From Ochromonas danica (taxonomy: Eukaryota; Sar; Chrysophyceae; Chromulinales; Chromulinaceae), in assembly GCA_015146655.1 (NCBI GenBank), contig VKHL01000006.1, positions 186,001 to 250,000 on the forward strand: DNA of 64,000 bases. The letters run 5' to 3'. The notes below the pieces were generated by a model. The model ran no database searches. It was not told the origin of the DNA and worked only from the letters and a program-made list of their open reading frames with translations. Every line of letters begins with the position of its first letter. The first letter of the stretch is position 1. The translations under genes were made by a program, and so were the position numbers. Positions 58,361 to 64,000 of this stretch are shown here, piece after piece.

Positions 58361-58462
58361 GGGGTGTACTGTACTTCTTATCGTTTTGACGGACCCTATA
58401 TTTAAGACTGGTTATAAACAAAAAGAAAAACAGAACATTGTTAATGTCTTGGGGTCATATAT

Positions 58463-58831
58463 ATGTCACTTGCATGTTATGGCAGCTTTGGCTATCTGTC
58501 GTCTCAACCTTCAGGCTCACTTTCCAGTCGTGGTATCGAGGGAGAAGAAAGACTTCTCGAGGCCTTTCTCTCGCAGATTTCCAGTGCTAGTGATCTCAAA
58601 GATCTGCTCATGATGCTATGGGACGGACAGAGTTTGGAGAGTTTATTGGATAATTTCACCTCTGGTAGTGAAGAGACGGAAGATGAGGAAGGAGTAGAGG
58701 AGGTCATATCGGCTTTGACTTCTCCTCTGATCGACTCGATTGATGCAAAGGGATTATCGCTGTTACTATCAACTCCATGCCCTCTCGTGCCCCTTGCAGT
58801 TCAGAGACTTCACAGGGGAAATAACATGTAG
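58463..58831 (+). CDS. Small hypothetical open frame, 122 aa
   Basis: This is a plus-strand frame with acidic, Leu/Ser-rich composition (DLKDLLMMLWDGQSLESLLD) that looks helical and might be a small gene or an exon. No family is recognised and no splice partner was found. It sits between the GTPase relic and the left GTPase gene. Confidence 0.3.
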   Translation: MSLACYGSFGYLSSQPSGSLSSRGIEGEERLLEAFLSQISSASDLKDLLMMLWDGQSLESLLDNFTSGSEETEDEEGVEEVISALTSPLIDSIDAKGLSLLLSTPCPLVPLAVQRLHRGNNM

Positions 58832-58939
58832 GAAATGGACATCTTATGATGGGTCGTTGAATGGTTGATTCCATGCTTACTGGACGTCACCTATCCCCCC
58901 GACTATGAATAGCCTTGCTTTGCATGTTAGAAGATACTG

Positions 58940-60238
58940 CTAAGAAACAACACATCGCTGACCCTGCTTACTCATAGCCTCATTACCAGATCGACCAAAC
59001 CCACCATCTCGACCCCGTTCAGCAGGTCGATGAGCCACATACCTCATACCTTCCCTCTTCACTCTTCGTAACACCATATAGACCAAAGACACTATAGCAT
59101 CTTGGATCTGGAAGTCATCCTTGCTGCTCACCTCCATAAACAACAACCCATGACTTCGTGCAAATGCCTCACCTTCTTCATAGCTCACCGCTCTCTCCAA
59201 TGCCTTCAACTCGCTCCCTGTCTTGCGACGATGGTGGTGACTGTATCTATAACATCCAACCTCCTGTTGACTCATAGGCTTCACATCTGCTTGTAGACCA
59301 AGGAGTAATATACAGGGGTTGTGTTGACCATAGGTTCTGATCTGTTCAAGGAACGTGGGAAGTGAGTTGTAAGACTGACGATCATAGACAGAATAACACA
59401 GAAATACTCCATGACTATTTCGATAATAATAAAGTGCTAAAGGACGAGAACGTTCTTGTCCACAAGTGTCCCAAATCTGTACTTTGATTTTGCTGTAGAC
59501 ACTATCTTCAGGATCAACCAGATCATACAGTCTTAGTTTGAAATCAACACTTGCAGTATATGATGGATATTCCATAGTGAAAGTACTATCCATTCCTCTG
59601 TACAAGAAGCTAGTCTTACCACATCCAGTAGAGCCTAAGATGGATAGTTTACATATGAAATCTGCTGGTTGTTCTTCCTCTGTGATTACTGACATCAATT
59701 TCTCCTTTGACACCATCAAATCTACAGCACGAACTATTCTATGGACCACCAAAGTATCACATGTTTCTTCTCCTTTCTTTCGTAGCATGTCAGCATCTTG
59801 TTGTCTTGTGTTAACTATCCTAGGGGCTAATACTGCCGCCACAGTTGTTGCCACATCTTCTTCGCCTTGTTGTGAGACTGTTGAGACACCTGTAGCTTCG
59901 AGATGATCATCAACGTTATCACAGCCTCTCCAGCAGTGGTCCCTATTCACTCTGTCCTGATGATCGATCATGAGCATGGTGTGGTCATGATTGTATTCCC
60001 TGCTGTCATAGTGATGGTTGATAGCTTCTATGTGGTCTTCCGCCAACACTGCCCAGGCAAGAGCTACTGGTGGCTGCTGATTGAAGAAGCTGTGAGAGAC
60101 ATAATCTAATGGCGGAGCTGTGGCAATTGGAATTGATGAGATGTCTTCGTCTGATGATGTATGGGGATGATCTATGTTATCACTACCATCCTCCAATCCA
60201 CTGGGAAGGTTCACTTCTTCTTTCCTGCTTCCCTTCAT
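58940..60238 (-). CDS. Ras/Rab-like small GTPase with long N-terminal extension, left copy
   Basis: This is a single exon of 432 aa. About 200 residues of unassigned, Asp/His-rich N-terminus precede a Ras-type G domain: G1 GSTGCGKTSF, G3 WDTCGQER, then GVFLCYSVYDRQSYNSL (typical FLVYDxTxxxSF region) and a G5-like MEVSSKDD. The G4 NKxD is replaced by LQAD. A long charged C-terminal tail follows without a CAAX box. The 3' part is identical in DNA to the right GTPase gene. Small GTPases act as GDP/GTP switches in traffic or signalling; the subfamily is not clear, and the altered G4 suggests unusual nucleotide binding. Confidence 0.78.
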   Translation of the reverse strand: MKGSRKEEVNLPSGLEDGSDNIDHPHTSSDEDISSIPIATAPPLDYVSHSFFNQQPPVALAWAVLAEDHIEAINHHYDSREYNHDHTMLMIDHQDRVNRDHCWRGCDNVDDHLEATGVSTVSQQGEEDVATTVAAVLAPRIVNTRQQDADMLRKKGEETCDTLVVHRIVRAVDLMVSKEKLMSVITEEEQPADFICKLSILGSTGCGKTSFLYRGMDSTFTMEYPSYTASVDFKLRLYDLVDPEDSVYSKIKVQIWDTCGQERSRPLALYYYRNSHGVFLCYSVYDRQSYNSLPTFLEQIRTYGQHNPCILLLGLQADVKPMSQQEVGCYRYSHHHRRKTGSELKALERAVSYEEGEAFARSHGLLFMEVSSKDDFQIQDAIVSLVYMVLRRVKREGMRYVAHRPAERGRDGGFGRSGNEAMSKQGQRCVVS

Positions 60239-61387
60239 GAAACCTATCTTGGAAATGGAAATAGAAGTAGTGCAGCTGGCTAGTATTATGTCTCACACTT
60301 TCTTACAAGCAGGATAGGGTGCTGGACTAGTCCAATATCATCGCAGCTTGTCTTTTGGATTTCTTATCGTCGGCACCAATGAGCTGAGCTTAGATGAGCT
60401 GAGCTGTCTTGAGCTAGATCAGCTCCCATCGCAAGCTGACATCTTAAATTCATTTCTCGCCTGCAATTCACGAGACCCATCGCTTGCCATCGCTTGCTAT
60501 CTGACCCAATGGATACAAGGGATTTGTCTTCTTCTGCTTCTCTTGACAGTGGCAGTGCTGGCTGTGCCCATGAGAAGAAGACCAGCAGTGACAACTCGAA
60601 AGAAGCGCACACATTGAAAATACTCCGCGCAGATGATATAGTGATAGACCGCAAGCCTTATCGAAGAGAAGAAGAGACAGACTTGACATGTAAACTGTTG
60701 CTAGTGGGAGAACATGATAGCGGCAAGACGATGTTTCTGTCAAGAGGTTTTGAAAATAGTTTTTCCATCCAACACAAATTTGTCACACCACTTGACATGA
60801 GCAGGAAAATATATGATCTATTTGATCCTGAAGATAGCACTAGTAATAGAATCAATGTGCAGATTTGGGATATTACTTGTGGCGAAGCTTTCTCTTGTAT
60901 CATTGCTTCACAATATCGAGATGTTCAAGGAGTATTTCTGTGTTATTCTGTCTATGATCGTCAGTCTTACAACTCACTTCCCACGTTCCTTGAACAGATC
61001 AGAACCTATGGTCAACACAACCCCTGTATATTACTCCTTGGTCTACAAGCAGATGTGAAGCCTATGAGTCAACAGGAGGTTGGATGTTATAGATACAGTC
61101 ACCACCATCGTCGCAAGACAGGGAGCGAGTTGAAGGCATTGGAGAGAGCGGTGAGCTATGAAGAAGGTGAGGCATTTGCACGAAGTCATGGGTTGTTGTT
61201 TATGGAGGTGAGCAGCAAGGATGACTTCCAGATCCAAGATGCTATAGTGTCTTTGGTCTATATGGTGTTACGAAGAGTGAAGAGGGAAGGTATGAGGTAT
61301 GTGGCTCATCGACCTGCTGAACGGGGTCGAGATGGTGGGTTTGGTCGATCCGGTAATGAGGCTATGAGTAAGCAGGGTCAGCGATGT
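58952..61387. repeat. Inverted repeat: 459-bp identical arms at 3' ends of two GTPase genes
   Basis: 58952-59410 is the reverse complement of 60929-61387 (coordinates sum to 120339). The match spans the last ~150 codons of both genes and stops abruptly within the coding sequence at the GVFLCYS segment. Upstream, the two genes are only distantly similar in protein. Outside the arms, the post-stop sequence matches weakly for about 10 bp. Confidence 0.93.
60239..60508. promoter_or_regulatory. Divergent spacer between GTPase genes with GAGCTGAGC repeats
   Basis: These 270 bp separate the two GTPase start codons. At about 60380-60423 there are several near-repeats of GAGCT(GAGC). The segment must contain both promoters; no factor site is identified. 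Confidence 0.4.
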
Positions 61388-61399
61388 CTTATTTCTTAG
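60509..61399 (+). CDS. Ras/Rab-like small GTPase, right copy with altered switch II
   Basis: This is a single exon of 296 aa from the ATG at 60509 (an upstream in-frame TTG is ignored). It has a short Ser-rich N-terminus, then G1 GEHDSGKTMF. The G3 region reads WDITCGEAFS instead of WDTCGQER: the DxxG spacing is shifted by one residue and the catalytic Gln is gone. From GVFLCYSVYD onward the DNA is identical to the left copy up to the last few codons. The N-terminal half shares only moderate protein similarity with it. It may be a GTPase with lost hydrolysis, or a pseudo-GTPase kept in part by gene conversion. Confidence 0.75.
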   Translation: MDTRDLSSSASLDSGSAGCAHEKKTSSDNSKEAHTLKILRADDIVIDRKPYRREEETDLTCKLLLVGEHDSGKTMFLSRGFENSFSIQHKFVTPLDMSRKIYDLFDPEDSTSNRINVQIWDITCGEAFSCIIASQYRDVQGVFLCYSVYDRQSYNSLPTFLEQIRTYGQHNPCILLLGLQADVKPMSQQEVGCYRYSHHHRRKTGSELKALERAVSYEEGEAFARSHGLLFMEVSSKDDFQIQDAIVSLVYMVLRRVKREGMRYVAHRPAERGRDGGFGRSGNEAMSKQGQRCLIS

Positions 61400-61638
61400 T
61401 TAATATTGCCGGACCGTCAATAGCGGCCATGGGATTGTTGAACGGCTTGACTAGTACCGCCTTAGCTCTAGATGCAAAGAGTGGCGGAGAATGATTTTGG
61501 TTGTCCAGAGCAGTAGAACAACATTGTAACAACAATGTGCAGTAGCAGTGACACACAAACTATGAATATTATCGACATTTATCATTTATCAATGCAGTGA
61601 CTCCAAGTGCTAACTCAACAGCATGTTATCACAGGACT
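61400..61638. other. Convergent intergenic region
   Basis: This is the 3' flank of the right GTPase and of the P450 gene. Nothing else is recognised. Confidence 0.5.
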
Positions 61639-63210
61639 TCAAGGAATATTAGTTCTGTTGGTCAGATCGCGAGGTATCAACTTCAATGGAAAGGAGGTAT
61701 TCGTAAGTAGCAAAGAGATTCGTTGAGATTCATCCAGTGGAATCGCCAATTCAATATGGAACTTAGAAACCAAAAGAGCTAATGCAATTGTTGCTTCAGT
61801 GAGAGCGAGGTTCATCCCTGGACAGATCCGAGGTCCGTAACCGAAAGGGAGCCAATGTTCATGCAGCTTCCTCCTTTGAGTCTCGTCTTTTTCTTGAAGC
61901 CAACGATCGGGATCAAAGGCATCGGGTCGATGGTACACGTTTGGCTTATGCATAAGTCCGTAGAAGTTGACCCAAACCTCTTCTCCAGCTTCAACTTCAA
62001 GACCATTGGCAAATCTGAACGACTCGAAGTCATCTTCGAGTTGAAAAGAAAGAAGAGCAACTGGAGGCTGCAAGCGAAGGACTTCCTTGGTTACAGCTTG
62101 CGCTAGAGGAAGTAAGCTCAATATTTGATCAATGGTCGTGTCTGTGTGCCTTTCCAAGAAAGGATCGCAGCTTGTAACCTCTTTCCACAATCTCTCGGCG
62201 ATATCGGGATGAAAACTGAGATAGAAACAAGACCATGTGATGACTGTCGACGTTGTCTCACTGCCAGCGATATAAAAGGTTTTGATATTGGCTAGCACTT
62301 CATCTTCTGTCAAGCCTTTTCTTCGTTCAGCTGCAATTAGATGATCGATCATGAAATGTGGGTTTGCTACATCGTCGGAGGGAAATAAAGAACGTTTATA
62401 ATCGAGGACCTCCTTGCAATTGAGCGTCATTCGAGCATCAGTTATCAAGGTGCGTTTTTCGTGTGCATACAATGGTGTAAAACGCCATAGACAGTCTGGA
62501 AAAGGAAAGCGAGTACGATGCAATGTGATTTGGAAGAATGAACTGACGTCATCTCGGAATGTTTGCGAATAAAAATATTGCGTTTGGATAGCTTTATGGT
62601 CTAAACCAAATGCAGTGCTTGTGATCACTCTGAGCGTGAATGCCATGGACTCTTCTCTCATTTCCACTTTTCCATGATCATTCATTGCATTCTCTAAATG
62701 TTCAACCCAAACATCTACCTCTTGGAAAATGATTGAAGCCATTGATTGAACGTTTTGCATAGAAAATGATGGTGCTGTTAGACGGCGTATTTTACTCCAT
62801 AGCTGACCATTGCTATGGAAAGATCCTGCACTAATTTGTGTGATCTTAGCAACAGGATCCAATGATTTAGCTCTGCGAAAGATGCGAGGTCGCTTTAGCA
62901 ACAATTCCTTCACTAATGAAACGTCAGTGATCAAGATCACCTTCTTCCAACCAATATATAATTGCACATAGTCTCCATAACGCTTAGAATAGGTGAGCAA
63001 ACTTTCTAACTGCTTTGAAGGAGAAAAGTCAAAGAAATTGCGGAAGAGTGGCCATCCATAATGTGCTGGCACTATCAGTGGTATGCCTTTTACTGAAGTA
63101 TCAACATACCATATTTGGATGCAGATAGCTAAAGTGAAGCACAGCAGGGATAGGAATAAGAGAAATGGAATGGGAATATCCTCAGCTGGATACCAATAGA
63201 CAACGCTCAT
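61639..63210 (-). CDS. Cytochrome P450 monooxygenase
   Basis: This is a single exon of 523 aa from the ATG at 63210. The N-terminal hydrophobic helix (about residues 13-37) anchors it to the ER. The oxygen-binding I helix reads AGSETTSTVITW, the K-helix ExxR is KEVLRLQPPV, and the PERF-like region is FDPDRWLQE. The heme-binding loop is FGYGPRICPGMNLA with the axial Cys. Overall it resembles CYP4/CYP3-clan microsomal enzymes, which hydroxylate fatty acids or sterol-like compounds using a P450 reductase. The substrate is unknown. Confidence 0.93.
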   Translation of the reverse strand: MSVVYWYPAEDIPIPFLLFLSLLCFTLAICIQIWYVDTSVKGIPLIVPAHYGWPLFRNFFDFSPSKQLESLLTYSKRYGDYVQLYIGWKKVILITDVSLVKELLLKRPRIFRRAKSLDPVAKITQISAGSFHSNGQLWSKIRRLTAPSFSMQNVQSMASIIFQEVDVWVEHLENAMNDHGKVEMREESMAFTLRVITSTAFGLDHKAIQTQYFYSQTFRDDVSSFFQITLHRTRFPFPDCLWRFTPLYAHEKRTLITDARMTLNCKEVLDYKRSLFPSDDVANPHFMIDHLIAAERRKGLTEDEVLANIKTFYIAGSETTSTVITWSCFYLSFHPDIAERLWKEVTSCDPFLERHTDTTIDQILSLLPLAQAVTKEVLRLQPPVALLSFQLEDDFESFRFANGLEVEAGEEVWVNFYGLMHKPNVYHRPDAFDPDRWLQEKDETQRRKLHEHWLPFGYGPRICPGMNLALTEATIALALLVSKFHIELAIPLDESQRISLLLTNTSFPLKLIPRDLTNRTNIP

Positions 63211-63784
63211 ATTGCTTCCCTTCACTCACTGAAACAATAGTCAGTAGATACAAGGATGAAAATGATTCGTTTATCTAAAGTATAGATAGCAGAGGTGATG
63301 AAGTAGTAGAAGAAGGAGGATGAGCAGTTAAGAAGAGATCACAGTGACTGAGTGAAGTGAATTCAATTATGACCACAGCATAGTATAGCATAGCATAGCA
63401 TAGCCTAATTGCATTAGGAGAGAGAGAGAGAGGCAGAGGCCAGGGGTGAGAAGAGGGAGTGACAGCGAGGGACTGACTACCAGGTGAAGAAGAGTGTGTG
63501 TGGAGGAAAAACATGTTTTTTCTGTCTGCTTGTTGACTGTGTTTCTCCTCCTCCTCATACAGCAGCCTACTACTGTAATAGTCTATACAATATACAGTAC
63601 ATAGTAGATACATACATACATACATACATACATACATACATACTGTAGTCAAAAGACTCTGTTGTATAAAGAAAAAGCTATAATGAGTGTGAGATGAATC
63701 ACTCCTACCTAACAAGGTCGACAAGAAAAGAAAGCCAATGGTTAAGAGAGGAAATAGATGTAGTGCTTAGCTTAGACATAACGG
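63211..63784. other. Intergenic region rich in simple repeats
   Basis: This is the promoter side of the P450 gene and the 3' flank of prefoldin-4. It contains purine-rich (GA)n near 63420 and (CATA)n. The long open frames here are repeat-driven and not coding. Confidence 0.6.
63610..63643. repeat. (CATA)n microsatellite, about 8 units
   Basis: This is a perfect tetranucleotide run upstream of the P450 gene. Confidence 0.95.
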
Positions 63785-64000
63785 CTAGTTCTCAAGATTG
63801 ATACTATCACCAAAGCGTCCATATAAAGACTTCTTGAGCACTTCCTGACGCTGCAAAATAGTCTTCTCTTCATTCGTCAGACTCTCCACCTTGTCTTGTA
63901 AAGCCTATCAGAACATCATCCACCAAGAAAGAGAAGGCGAGGGATTAGCAGAGGATGGTTAAAGAAGAGAAGTGAGAGTGTTTCTTACCTTCTGCTTCTT
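63785..64000 (-). CDS. PFDN4: Prefoldin subunit 4, 3' end (partial at window edge)
   Basis: The last exon (63904-63785) encodes 39 residues starting ALQDKVESLTNE and ending KSLYGRFGDSINLEN. This matches the conserved C-terminus of prefoldin subunit 4 (LYAKFGxxINLE in animals and yeast). An 84-bp intron (GTAAGA...GATAG) precedes it. The 12-bp end of the previous exon (64000-63989, KKQK) is at the window edge. Prefoldin is a hexameric chaperone that delivers unfolded actin and tubulin to CCT; subunit 4 is a beta-type coiled-coil subunit. The rest of the gene lies outside. Confidence 0.88.

Noticed and set aside
63275-63724. 149-codon minus-strand frame upstream of the P450 gene
   Set aside because: It is composed of CATA, GA and other simple repeats, with no recognisable domain.
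1-64000. Retroelement, virus-derived or toxin-type elements
   Set aside because: No reverse transcriptase, integrase, capsid, transposase or LTR-like terminal repeat was seen; the long inverted repeats are explained by host gene pairs.

Overview
This is eukaryotic nuclear DNA, most likely from a unicellular protist. Genes are dense and lie on both strands. Most are split by short GT-AG introns (about 50-130 bp) whose phases can be followed exon by exon. The conserved eukaryotic proteins include TRAPPC1, NOP10, prefoldin-4, SCAR/WAVE, DGAT2, cathepsin B and a P450. There are no operons and no bacterial signals. I cannot place the lineage from sequence alone. I see no retroelement, viral element or CRISPR array.

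Layout. At 1-2551 two alcohol dehydrogenase genes lie head-to-head as an inverted repeat, the left one cut by the window edge. At 2552-4340 there is an unresolved coding region. One giant 11-exon gene (about 4,012 aa: LRR, IQ, C2, discoidin-like, Ig-like, MORN, coiled coil) fills 4341-17216. A minus-strand block at 17.6-21.0 kb holds an unresolved gene and a DUF924-TilS fusion. NOP10 is divergent to it, followed by SCAR/WAVE (-), an RCC1L-like gene (+), a 10-exon EF-hand protein (-), an ankyrin protein (+) and a secreted or Golgi glycosyltransferase (+). Next come tRNA-Ile, TRAPPC1 (+), an MDP1-like phosphatase (-) and two tandem tRNA-Arg genes. A near-perfect palindrome with two cathepsin B genes occupies 37.4-40.0 kb. 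It is followed by an AlkB dioxygenase with a zinc finger (-), a NagB/PIG-L fusion (-), a dynamin-like GTPase (+), a multi-TM/TKL kinase/PAS-like protein (+), DGAT2 (-), a coiled-coil protein (+), a second inverted pair of Ras-like GTPases with a nearby relic, a cytochrome P450 (-), and the 3' end of prefoldin-4 (-).

The most striking structural theme is three head-to-head inverted gene pairs within 64 kb (alcohol dehydrogenase, cathepsin B, Ras-like GTPase). In each, sequence identity follows coding DNA while the spacer and flanks have diverged. This looks like recurrent inverted duplication kept uniform by gene conversion, although an assembly artefact must be excluded. The other themes are unusual protein architectures: the 4,012-aa protein, DUF924-TilS, NagB-PIG-L with a catalytic Glu-to-Gln change, a kinase with DLE in place of DFG, and a SCAR whose acidic tail lacks tryptophan.
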